A stretch of DNA of 55,129 nucleotides from CAYHMW01 sp964357925 (GTDB lineage Bacteria > Patescibacteriota > Microgenomatia > UBA8517), in the NCBI GenBank assembly GCA_964357925.1, contig CAYHMW010000005.1, forward strand, positions 1 to 55,129, in the 5' to 3' direction. This document shows, one piece after another, positions 32,927 to 40,648 of the stretch; position 1 is the stretch's first letter, and each line of letters opens with the position of its first letter. The notes under the pieces were generated by a model. The model was given only the letters and a program-made list of their open reading frames with translations. It ran no database searches and was not told where the DNA came from. Position numbers and translations under genes: made by a program.

Positions 32927-33853
32927 ATGAAAGCAATCTCTGTAATCTTGCCTTGCTTCAATGAATCCAAAAATCTCAGTCCTCTCACAAAACTCATAAT
33001 CAAAAAAATACCCACAAAGTATAAATACGAGATCATTATTGTTGATGATGGGAGCAGTGACAACTCAGTAGCATCAATTCGCGAGCTATGCAGCAAAAAT
33101 AAAAAAATAAAAGGAGTTTTATTTCATAGGAATTTTGGCCAACAAGCAGCCCTTAAAGCTGGTGTGGATAACTCTCGAGGTGACGCTGTCATAACTATGG
33201 ATTCAGATTTTCAACACCCTCCAGAAATAATTCCAATTTTTATCAAGAGATGGGAAGAAGGCTTTGACTTAGTTCTCGGGCGGAAGATTGATGATAAAAC
33301 AGCATCAATCTTCCATAAACTAATGAGACAAATTGGCTATAAGCTTTGGGATGTTCTTACCAATAATATTATTCCACCTTATGTTTCAGAATTTAGACTA
33401 ATGGACAAGTCAGTTGCTAGTTATATTAAAAGTGTTGACGAAAAAGAACCATTTTTGCGAGGCCTGGTTTCGCTTTTTGCAAAAAAGCAAGCCATTGTTC
33501 CATATAAAGTAGGTAGCAGAATCCACGGCAAATCAAACTATAGCACGAGAACTTTAGTTATAACGTTTCTAAACGGGGTTATATCCTTTAGTGCAACACC
33601 ACTCCGCATAGGATGGATCATAGGCCTTGTAATCTCAATCTGCTCTGGTGTTTACATCTTCCTTGATACAGCAATAGCTATACTTAGCAATCGTCCAATT
33701 GTCGAAGGTTGGGAAACTATCGTCTCGCTTAATATAATGTTTGGAGGATTCAATATATTATATTTAGGAATAATTGCTGAATATATAGGAGCAATATTCA
33801 GAGAAATCAAAAATAGACCCTTATACCAAATACATGAAAAGTTAAATATTTGA
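32927..33853 (+). CDS. GT2 polyprenyl-phosphate glycosyltransferase with C-terminal TM helices (GtrB/ArnC/FlmF2-like)
   Basis: 308 residues from ATG 32927; an in-frame ATG at 32909 lies in the promoter. GT2 domain with ILPCFNESKNL (7-17), VDDGSSDNS (39-47), DSDFQHPPE (92-100) and HGKSNYS. Two C-terminal helices (about 228-250 and 265-290) place it in the GtrB/ArnC group, which loads sugars onto polyprenyl phosphate at the membrane. The following genes encode a YdjC-type deacetylase, a methyltransferase and a GT-C, so it probably makes the lipid-linked N-acetylamino sugar they modify and transfer. Confidence 0.93.
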   Translation: MKAISVILPCFNESKNLSPLTKLIIKKIPTKYKYEIIIVDDGSSDNSVASIRELCSKNKKIKGVLFHRNFGQQAALKAGVDNSRGDAVITMDSDFQHPPEIIPIFIKRWEEGFDLVLGRKIDDKTASIFHKLMRQIGYKLWDVLTNNIIPPYVSEFRLMDKSVASYIKSVDEKEPFLRGLVSLFAKKQAIVPYKVGSRIHGKSNYSTRTLVITFLNGVISFSATPLRIGWIIGLVISICSGVYIFLDTAIAILSNRPIVEGWETIVSLNIMFGGFNILYLGIIAEYIGAIFREIKNRPLYQIHEKLNI

Positions 33854-33861
33854 GTCACGAA

Positions 33862-34683
33862 ATGAAGATTGTCTTCTCTGCGGATGATTTTGGTTTAAGC
33901 AACACAACCAACAAAGCAATTATCGACTGCTACAAAAAAGGGGTGGTCAGAAGCACATCCTTTTTCTCAGACAGTCATTTTTACCCAGAGATAATAAATG
34001 ATTTATCTTTTGGCCTTCACATAAACTTGACCGATAGACCAAACAAAAAAAATTATAATTACATTGAGCTCCTACTTTGTTCATTTAACAAAAAACTTTT
34101 AAAAAGCATTGAAAAAGACATCGATTCTCAATTTAGTCAAGTGTTATCAGAGAAAATTAATATTGATCATGTTGACAGTGAACGGCATGTGCATATGATT
34201 CCAAGTATCTTTTTCATTGTTTGCAAGATTGCTCAAAAATACAAAGTTAAATATTTAAGAAACATAAACGAACCACTTGTAATGCCATCAAATCCCCTCA
34301 AATTCTTAAGTATGGTTACCAATTTAGGAATTTTTAAGTTACTATTAATGAAATATTTTTCGAGGAAAAATAAAAAGATATTGAAAAACTTTAAACTTAA
34401 AACTGTTGATTATACATATGGATTACTCTATACAAATCGTATAACAGTGGGTGTAATCAAAAGTATGATTAGGGATGCCATTAAAAGGAAGGCAAAAGTT
34501 ATTGAGATAATCACACATCCTGGATATAAATATACAGAGCCAGAAAAAGGGCTTAGTGATCGTCTGCTAAAATACTCTTCTCATTCAAATAGAATAAAAG
34601 AAGCAAAAATTTTGCAATCAAAAAAGCTCATTAATTTCTTGTATAAATCGAAGGTGAAACTAGTAACTTTTCAAGGAATATGA
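33862..34683 (+). CDS. YdjC/ChbG-family carbohydrate deacetylase (NaxD-like)
   Basis: 273 residues from ATG 33862; a TTG at 33850 is a weaker alternative. Motifs of the YdjC family: SADDFGLS with Asp8-Asp9 (6-13), GLHINLT with His53 (51-57), DHVDSERHVHMIP with Asp105, His109 and His111, and ITHPGY near the C-terminus. The family removes acetyl groups from N-acetylated sugars. NaxD acts on polyprenyl-phosphate-N-acetylgalactosamine. Placed directly after a GtrB-like GT2 and coupled by ATGA to a methyltransferase, this enzyme plausibly deacetylates a lipid-linked amino sugar. Confidence 0.88.
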   Translation: MKIVFSADDFGLSNTTNKAIIDCYKKGVVRSTSFFSDSHFYPEIINDLSFGLHINLTDRPNKKNYNYIELLLCSFNKKLLKSIEKDIDSQFSQVLSEKINIDHVDSERHVHMIPSIFFIVCKIAQKYKVKYLRNINEPLVMPSNPLKFLSMVTNLGIFKLLLMKYFSRKNKKILKNFKLKTVDYTYGLLYTNRITVGVIKSMIRDAIKRKAKVIEIITHPGYKYTEPEKGLSDRLLKYSSHSNRIKEAKILQSKKLINFLYKSKVKLVTFQGI

Positions 34684-35276
34684 TTTTCGAGTTTATTAGA
34701 TCACTAACGTGTCCCTTTGATAGAATCGAGGCACACTTGCCAACAGCAGGCAATATATTGGACGTTGGCTGTGGACACGGAGTTTTCACCTTTATCATTG
34801 CCCAGAAATCAGGTAAGCGAAAGGTATTGGGCATCGACCCCTCTATCAAAAAAATTGCACTAGCTTTAAAACACAAAAAACATAAAAACGTTACTTTTAA
34901 AGTTGGATATATAAAAGATATCAAGACCAAATTTGACGCGATCGTGGTAGTCGATGTCCTTTATTTGCTTCCTAACAAACAAAAGTTGGAATTTCTAAAG
35001 CATGCCCGAAAAATATTAAAAAGGGGAGGAGACTTGATTATTGTAACTAATGGGAATAGAAAGTCATTTGTATATAGCCTACTATATCTAGAAGAACTCC
35101 TTATGGTAAAAATGTTGAAACTTACTTATTCTGACTATCCAAGGATATATTTCGAAGACGAAAAAAGGTTGGTCAATTTAGTTAAACAATCTGGGCTTAA
35201 TGTTAAAAATTTAGAAAAACTCAAAAGCAAAATACACTATCCCCCTCATTTTCTTCTCCATGCTCAAAATAATTAA
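34680..35276 (+). CDS. Class I SAM-dependent methyltransferase
   Basis: 198 residues, soluble. Motif I LDVGCGHGVF (27-36), acidic residue at the end of beta 2 in LGIDPS, and motif IV region FDAIVVVDVLYLLP. The N-terminal TCPFDRIEAHLP is typical of small methyltransferases found with surface-glycan genes. It starts within the stop of the deacetylase gene (ATGA) and overlaps the next GT-C by 17 nt, so it probably methylates the sugar or lipid intermediate of this cassette. Substrate not determinable. Confidence 0.85.
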   Translation: MIFEFIRSLTCPFDRIEAHLPTAGNILDVGCGHGVFTFIIAQKSGKRKVLGIDPSIKKIALALKHKKHKNVTFKVGYIKDIKTKFDAIVVVDVLYLLPNKQKLEFLKHARKILKRGGDLIIVTNGNRKSFVYSLLYLEELLMVKMLKLTYSDYPRIYFEDEKRLVNLVKQSGLNVKNLEKLKSKIHYPPHFLLHAQNN

Positions 35277-36675
35277 AAAAAATCATAAATTATTTTTGCT
35301 TTCAATGATCATTCTTTTCGCGGCATTTCTTAGGTTTCGTGACCTTCCAAAGATGGCAGGCTTTGATTTTGATCAAGAGTCAGCCTCCTTTATTGTAGAT
35401 GAAATAATAAAATACAACCACACCCGACTTATTGGTCAGGAATTGACCTTTAGAGGTATTTTTATGGGACCTTACTATTATTACTTACTAACCCCTTTTT
35501 ATGTGTTAAGCAATATGCATCCAATTGGTGGGCTCATTGCCTCAGTTATCTCTTCAATCGCTATAATCGCAGCATATTACTATGTAGGCAACGCTCTGTT
35601 TCACTACCCGGCTGGCCTCCTGGCAGCTCTTTTCAGAAGTGTCCTCTTTGAAGAACTTATTCACGATTGGTCAATGGTGCCTTCATATTTTTGTGAGTTG
35701 ATAGTCTTATTGACTTGGTTCTGTCTATGGAAAATAATCCATCATAAAAAACAAAAATATCTATACCTTCTTACATTTCTGTTTGGACTATACCCCAGTT
35801 TTTACCCGATTCTCTTCCCATTTTATTTTATTTTTTTGTTTTTATTAACATTTCATATATTAAAAGTTAAAAAGGAAGTCCTTATTAAAAGCTTAGTATT
35901 CCTTACACTACCAATGACTCCCACAATAGTTTTTGAAGTAAAAAATAATTTTCTTCAGACACGAAGGCTTATAGAGTTGTTTATGGAACCAAGCACAAGC
36001 TCAGTAAAATTAATATCTAAATTCACGAAACACCTCACTTATAACACAAGTGAACTTTCAAGAATAATCAACTTCGATTTTCTTCCCAGAGGTCTTTTTA
36101 TAGTTATGGTTGTAATAACTCTTTCTTACTTAATACGCAATAAAGTGAATTTTTGGCAAATAGGCTTACATAAAAAACTACTCATTCTCACTTATGCAAT
36201 TTTTATCTTAAGCTTTACCTTTCTTCCTATGCCGGTATCAGAAAATTATTTCTTGGCTTTAAGCACGATATCACTTCTTTATATATCAGCCACATCATCA
36301 ATCCTCTATAGATACCCAATTGGGAGAGTTATCTTAGTATTTTTAGTTGCCAATATTGTTTTCTACAATCTAAGCAGATTGAAGAGCTACTCAGAAAACC
36401 CCACTCTCGCAAATCTTTACCACAAGGAGCAGATAGTCAAAGAAATTGTTAGAAGGTCAAATAACCAAGAGTTTTATGTTTCATATATTTACTTACCTGG
36501 GTGGCAACATGGTTTTAGGTACCTGTTCTATTATTACGAAACTATACCCAAATCGGGCCCAGCCAGCCCTCCCGTATATACGATTGTGGTTCCTAAGTAT
36601 CTGTCTCACGATGCAATAGACATAAGTTACGGCAATGTTGGTCTTATCTTACCTGACTCCAAAACCGGTTTATAA
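35260..36675 (+). CDS. GT-C family membrane glycosyltransferase (DQE subtype)
   Basis: 471 residues. First helix about 10-25, then FDFDQESASFIV (35-46) with Asp38-Gln39-Glu40, RLIGQELTFRGIFMGPYYYY, and about ten helices. Its C-terminal domain (GFRYLFYYYE, then PPVYTIVVP and GNVGLILPD) is homologous to that of the gene at 20994. In the cassette 32927-36675 it is the candidate ArnT/FlmK-like enzyme that moves the modified sugar from lipid carrier to acceptor outside the membrane. Confidence 0.85.
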   Translation: MLKIIKKNHKLFLLSMIILFAAFLRFRDLPKMAGFDFDQESASFIVDEIIKYNHTRLIGQELTFRGIFMGPYYYYLLTPFYVLSNMHPIGGLIASVISSIAIIAAYYYVGNALFHYPAGLLAALFRSVLFEELIHDWSMVPSYFCELIVLLTWFCLWKIIHHKKQKYLYLLTFLFGLYPSFYPILFPFYFIFLFLLTFHILKVKKEVLIKSLVFLTLPMTPTIVFEVKNNFLQTRRLIELFMEPSTSSVKLISKFTKHLTYNTSELSRIINFDFLPRGLFIVMVVITLSYLIRNKVNFWQIGLHKKLLILTYAIFILSFTFLPMPVSENYFLALSTISLLYISATSSILYRYPIGRVILVFLVANIVFYNLSRLKSYSENPTLANLYHKEQIVKEIVRRSNNQEFYVSYIYLPGWQHGFRYLFYYYETIPKSGPASPPVYTIVVPKYLSHDAIDISYGNVGLILPDSKTGL

Positions 36676-36676
36676 A

Positions 36677-36685
36677 TGCTAAAAT
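36677..36685 (+). promoter_or_regulatory. Extended -10 box upstream of the GT2 gene at 36693
   Basis: TGCTAAAAT ends 7 nt before ATG 36693, immediately after the preceding stop at 36675. It predicts an internal leaderless transcript beginning inside the array. Confidence 0.5.
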
Positions 36686-36692
36686 TGTAGTG

Positions 36693-37595
36693 ATGACGAA
36701 GATATCCTTAATTATTAATGTTGTAGATGAGGAATTAGTCTATATAAACGATTGCCTGGCTTCAGTTAAAGGGCTTGATGCAGAAATCATCTTGGTAGAT
36801 ATGACGTCTTCAAACGAACTCGAGGCAATCGCCAAGTCCCACAAAGCCAACCGTTTCCCATTGAAGCGCGTCTCGCACGTCGAAATCGCTAGAAATTTTG
36901 GCATTGAAAAAGCCAAGACGGGGTGGATCCTAATTCTTGATCCTGACGAAACTCTCCCAAAAACCTTAGTTAAGGAGCTCAATGAGATCGTGGAAAACCC
37001 ATCTGCCGATTACTTCGCCCTCCCAAGAAAAAATATAATCTTCGGTCGTTGGATCAAGCATGCTCGTTGGTGGCCAGACTACAATGTCAGGTTTTTTAAA
37101 AAAGGCTCAGTTGGTTGGGCGGAGACAATCCACTCCGTTCCATTGACTCAGGGCAAGGGGAGAGACATTCAAGCCACAGAAGATCATGCTATTACACACA
37201 ACCACTACAGCACCATCGACCAATACATAACACGTCTCAATCGCTACACCACTGTTCAGGCTAAGGAAAAAATCAAAGACGGCTATAAATTCAATTGGCA
37301 CGATATAATTAAACGCCCGACGGCAGAATTTGTAAGCCGTTATTTTGCAGGCGAAGGCTTCAAAGACGGCCTCCATGGCTTGGCAATCTGTAGCCTTCAG
37401 GGGTTTTCCGAATTGGTTGTTTATCTTAAAATCTGGCAAGAAACTAAGTTTGAACCAAAGGAATTAAGTGTTAAGCATGTAATTCATCAAATGAAAGATG
37501 CACAAGGTGAAGTAAATTATTGGCAAGCCGACACTTTAATTAAAGAAGGCGCAGGCCTTGCACAAAGATTCAAAAGAAAATTCAAACTTCATTAA
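36693..37595 (+). CDS. GT2 family glycosyltransferase (WaaE/KdtX-like)
   Basis: 300 residues from ATG 36693; a GTG directly before it is possible. GT2 fold with LIINVVDEE (7-15), ILVDMTSS (33-40), EIARNFGIEKA and ILDPDE (81-86), in which DPDE replaces the more common DADE. RKNIIFGRWIKHARWWPDYNVRFF matches the acceptor region of WaaE-type enzymes in spaced blocks. It should add a sugar to a lipid-linked glycan in the cytoplasm. Related to the gene at 38522, which carries RQNIILGKVLKHGGWYPDYV at the same place. Confidence 0.88.
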   Translation: MTKISLIINVVDEELVYINDCLASVKGLDAEIILVDMTSSNELEAIAKSHKANRFPLKRVSHVEIARNFGIEKAKTGWILILDPDETLPKTLVKELNEIVENPSADYFALPRKNIIFGRWIKHARWWPDYNVRFFKKGSVGWAETIHSVPLTQGKGRDIQATEDHAITHNHYSTIDQYITRLNRYTTVQAKEKIKDGYKFNWHDIIKRPTAEFVSRYFAGEGFKDGLHGLAICSLQGFSELVVYLKIWQETKFEPKELSVKHVIHQMKDAQGEVNYWQADTLIKEGAGLAQRFKRKFKLH

Positions 37596-37598
37596 ATT

Positions 37599-38525
37599 AT
37601 GCCGAAAGTAAGCATAATAATTTTAAACTGGAACGGTAAAAAGGATACCCTAGAATGCCTTGAGTCACTTTCAAAGGTAAAGATAAAAGGCTTTAAATTA
37701 AAAATTATTGTTGTCGACAACGGTTCCACTGACGACAGTTTGAAAGTTATTCGAGCAAAATGTCATCCCGCACTAGATGCGGGATCTACACAACTTATTG
37801 AAAATCCAATCAATTTAGGCTTCTCAGAAGGCAATAATGTAGGCATCGCCGAAGCTCTAAAGCAAAAATCTGACTATATTTTGCTACTAAATAACGACAC
37901 AGATGTAGACAAAAACTTTATTGTGGAATTCGTTAAAGTCGCCAAAAAACACCCAGAGGCAGCAATTTTTTCTCCCAAAATCTATTTCGCAAAAGGTTAT
38001 GAATTCCACAAAGACAGATACAAAAAAGAGGAACTAGGAAAAGTAATCTGGTGTGCAGGAGGCAGTATGGACTGGGACAATGTTTTTGGAATTAACGTTG
38101 GCGTCGATGAAGTTGACACAGGTCAGTACGATAAAGTGCGAAGAATTGCTTTCGCCACAGGAGCCTGTATACTCATTGATGCCAAGGCTCTTAAAAAAGT
38201 TGGCAGTTTTGATAAAAGATACTTCACTTATTTCGAAGACACAGACCTTAGTCAAAGATTTTTAAAAAACGGGTACAAAATCTTTTACGTTCCAAAGTCA
38301 ATTATTTACCACAAAGTAGCCCAAAGCTCCGGCATCGGCAGCAACTTAAATGACTACTTTATTACAAGAAACAGAATGTTATTTGGAATGAAATACGCGC
38401 CCCTTCGCACCAAAATCGCGCTATTTCGAGAAAGTATTCGCTTTCTACTTTTTGGCAGAAAATGGCAAAAGACAGGTATAAGGGATTATTATATTGGTAA
38501 ATTCGGCAAAGGCAGCTGGCAATGA
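37599..38525 (+). CDS. GT2 family glycosyltransferase (rhamnosyltransferase-like) with palindromic-element insertion
   Basis: 308 residues. IILNWNGKKDTLECL (7-21), VVDNGSTDDS (38-47), LNNDTDVD (97-104) and a FDKRYFTYFEDTDLSQR motif are typical of GT2 enzymes that extend surface glycans with deoxyhexoses. Residues 55-63 (CHPALDAGS) are exactly the nine codons of a 27-bp palindromic element at 37761-37787, inserted before the QLIENPINLGF strand. The enzyme core appears intact, so the insertion is probably tolerated on a surface loop. Confidence 0.9.
   Translation: MPKVSIIILNWNGKKDTLECLESLSKVKIKGFKLKIIVVDNGSTDDSLKVIRAKCHPALDAGSTQLIENPINLGFSEGNNVGIAEALKQKSDYILLLNNDTDVDKNFIVEFVKVAKKHPEAAIFSPKIYFAKGYEFHKDRYKKEELGKVIWCAGGSMDWDNVFGINVGVDEVDTGQYDKVRRIAFATGACILIDAKALKKVGSFDKRYFTYFEDTDLSQRFLKNGYKIFYVPKSIIYHKVAQSSGIGSNLNDYFITRNRMLFGMKYAPLRTKIALFRESIRFLLFGRKWQKTGIRDYYIGKFGKGSWQ
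37761..37787 (+). repeat. 27-bp palindromic element inserted in frame in a GT2 gene
   Basis: Arms 37765-37772 (ATCCCGCA) and 37778-37785 pair perfectly around CTAGA. Compared with the trmD copy, the inner arm base pair is switched from G-C to C-G, preserving pairing. It is read as nine codons beginning with TGT. Confidence 0.8.
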
Positions 38526-39292
38526 AACTCACAGTCCTCATCATCACCAAAAACGAAGAGAAGATGCTGCCTGATTGCCTAAAATCAGTAGCTTGGGCGG
38601 ATGAAGTTGTTGTTGTCGACACTGGTTCAACTGATAAAACAATTTCAATCGCCAAAAAATTCGGTGCAAAAGTGTTTGAATATACCTCAGGCAAGAACTT
38701 CTCTGACTGGCGCAACTTTGCTCTAAAAAAGGCAAGTTATGAATGGGTCCTGTATGTCGATGCTGACGAACGTGTAACACCTGAATTAAAGAAAGAAATT
38801 CAAGAAACAATCAGTCAGGATGAAACCTCAAGCGTATATGCCATTCCTCGTCAAAATATAATCCTAGGTAAAGTCTTAAAGCACGGTGGCTGGTACCCAG
38901 ATTATGTCAAAAGACTATGCAAAAAATCAGACTTGAAGGGTTGGGAAGGGGATCTCCATGAAAATCCTGTTGTAAGCGGAAAACTCGAACATTTAAAACA
39001 CAACTTCATTCATGATAAACACGAAACGATTCCAGAAATGGTGGAAAAGACTAATAATTGGTCAGAAATTGAAGCGAAATTAATGTTTGATGCACATCAT
39101 CCTCCAATGAATATCCCAAGATTCATGTCAGCCATGTGGCGTGAATTTTATTTTAGAATGATCCGAAAAATGGCATTTCTTGATGGTTCAATCGGGATTA
39201 TCATGGCAATGTACCAGGTTTACAGTCGTTTTATTAGCTACGCCAAGCTTTGGGAATTGCAAAATAAGACTATAATAAACAAAAGTGGCTAA
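38522..39292 (+). CDS. GT2 family glycosyltransferase (WaaE/LpcC-like beta-glycosyltransferase)
   Basis: 256 residues. LIITKNEEKMLPDCL (6-20), VVDTGSTDKT (31-40), DWRNFALKKASYEWV and DADE (80-83) are the canonical WaaE-type motifs. Likely cytoplasmic, adding a hexose to a lipid-linked acceptor; a hydrophobic C-terminal segment near 220-235 could bind the membrane. Coupled by ATGA to the preceding GT2 and overlapping the MazG-like gene by 8 nt. Confidence 0.9.
   Translation: MKLTVLIITKNEEKMLPDCLKSVAWADEVVVVDTGSTDKTISIAKKFGAKVFEYTSGKNFSDWRNFALKKASYEWVLYVDADERVTPELKKEIQETISQDETSSVYAIPRQNIILGKVLKHGGWYPDYVKRLCKKSDLKGWEGDLHENPVVSGKLEHLKHNFIHDKHETIPEMVEKTNNWSEIEAKLMFDAHHPPMNIPRFMSAMWREFYFRMIRKMAFLDGSIGIIMAMYQVYSRFISYAKLWELQNKTIINKSG
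39271..39276 (+). promoter_or_regulatory. Possible internal -10 box before the MazG-like gene
   Basis: TATAAT lies 8 nt before GTG 39285, inside the end of the preceding coding region. The spacing matches the other near-start -10 boxes, but no TG extension or -35 is seen, so chance is possible in AT-rich DNA. Confidence 0.3.
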
Positions 39293-39629
39293 AAAATATT
39301 TCCACAACAAGATCGTCCGCGACAACGTTCCGGATAACATATATAAAGCAGGGGATGACTGTGAAGTGAGAACTTTAAGCCATAGCGAAGCACGTATAGA
39401 GCTCCGTAAAAAACTTATCGAAGAAGCCAGCGAATTGCTTAATGCAGAGAAAAAGGAGTTGGTTGATGAGCTTGCAGATGTTCTTGAAGTAGTTAAATCA
39501 ATAGCTCAGTCCGAAAATATCAGGCTCCCTGAAATCGAAAAACACAGACTCCTAAAGGCTGCCCGTGCAGGTCGCTTTAAGAAGAGGATCTTTCTCGTCT
39601 GGTCAAATAAACCTGCAGGTGGAAAATGA
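39285..39629 (+). CDS. MazG-like nucleoside triphosphate pyrophosphohydrolase
   Basis: 114 residues from GTG 39285. The opening KIVRDNVPDNIYKAG and the helical metal motifs EEASE (46-50) and DELADVLEVV (61-70) are typical of small all-alpha NTP pyrophosphatases. The C-terminal RAGRFKKRIFLVW also matches the family. Such enzymes hydrolyse (d)NTPs to monophosphates and are often called house-cleaning. Embedded between a GT2 and a GT4 with overlaps on both sides, it may act on nucleotide or nucleotide-sugar by-products, but that is inference. Confidence 0.88.
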   Translation: MAKKYFHNKIVRDNVPDNIYKAGDDCEVRTLSHSEARIELRKKLIEEASELLNAEKKELVDELADVLEVVKSIAQSENIRLPEIEKHRLLKAARAGRFKKRIFLVWSNKPAGGK

Positions 39630-40648
39630 AAGCTGCAATTTATACTCCCTATCTGGATACATTGGGTGGCGGAGAGCTATATATGCTAAGTATTGGAAGG
39701 GCCTTAATTGAAGCTGGTTGGGAAGTCCATATCGAAAACAAGAGTCCTGACCTCATAGCAAATGCAGCTGCTCGCTTCGACATTGACTTATCAAAAATAA
39801 ATTCTATTGACTCTATTAATAGGGGAGAAGATTATGACGCATGCTTCTGGCTTAGCGATGGCAGCATCCCACTCCTTCGTTCTCGAAATAATATTCTTCA
39901 CTTCCAGAGACCTTTCCAAAAAGTTGATGGCAAAAGTCTCCTTAACCGTATGAAATTTTATAGAATCAAAAATGTAATTGTAAATTCAAATTTCACAAAG
40001 AGTTGGATTGACAAAGAATATCCAGTGAAAAGTGTAGTAATTTATCCGCCAGTAAACACCACAAAATTCAGGCCAAAGAGGAAGGAGAAAATAATTTTGT
40101 ATATTGGGCGTTTTTCTCAATTAGAACAAAACAAAAACCAAGATGTGCTCCTTGATGTTTTTACGAAATTTAGAAAATCAAATCCTGACTGGAAGTTAGT
40201 GCTTGCTGGTGGGACGGAAGTAGGCAGGACAAAATTCGTCGATGAATTAAAGGAAAAATCGAAAGGTAAATCGGTTGAAATTATTGAAAGTCCAAAGTTC
40301 GAAACTTTGAAAGATCTTTTCGGTAGAGCAAGTATTTTTTGGTCAGCCGCCGGCTTCGGGGTCGACGAAGCAATTGAGCCTCAAAAAGTTGAGCACTTTG
40401 GCATTACCGTTGTCGAGGCAATGTCAGCTGGAATGATCCCCATTGTTTTTAACGGTGGGGGACACAAGGAAATAATCACACACGGCAAGGATGGTTTATT
40501 GTGGAATACAAAAGAAGGATTACTAAAAGCCACAGAAGTCCTAATTCAAAACAAGAAAACTATGCAACAGTTAGCATTAAACGCAAAAGAAACTAGTGAA
40601 AAATTTGATTATGCGCACTTCAAAACTCAAATTCTCTCAATCGTCTAA
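39626..40648 (+). CDS. GT4 family (GT-B fold) glycosyltransferase
   Basis: 340 residues, soluble. N-terminal acceptor domain begins AIYTPYLDTLGGGELYM (4-20, the glycine-rich loop). The C-terminal donor domain has ILYIGRFSQLEQNKNQDVL and EHFGITVVEAMSAGMIPIV, the EX7E-type nucleotide-sugar site of GT4 enzymes. Some similarity in layout to ALG11-type mannosyltransferases (GRFxxxEQNKNQ) suggests a hexose donor. It is the only GT-B enzyme in the window. Overlaps the next gene by about 38 nt. Confidence 0.93.
   Translation: MKAAIYTPYLDTLGGGELYMLSIGRALIEAGWEVHIENKSPDLIANAAARFDIDLSKINSIDSINRGEDYDACFWLSDGSIPLLRSRNNILHFQRPFQKVDGKSLLNRMKFYRIKNVIVNSNFTKSWIDKEYPVKSVVIYPPVNTTKFRPKRKEKIILYIGRFSQLEQNKNQDVLLDVFTKFRKSNPDWKLVLAGGTEVGRTKFVDELKEKSKGKSVEIIESPKFETLKDLFGRASIFWSAAGFGVDEAIEPQKVEHFGITVVEAMSAGMIPIVFNGGGHKEIITHGKDGLLWNTKEGLLKATEVLIQNKKTMQQLALNAKETSEKFDYAHFKTQILSIV

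Noticed and set aside
36681..37439. Leftward frames opposite the WaaE-like GT2 gene
   Set aside because: Antisense to a gene with full GT2 motifs; no supporting start signals.
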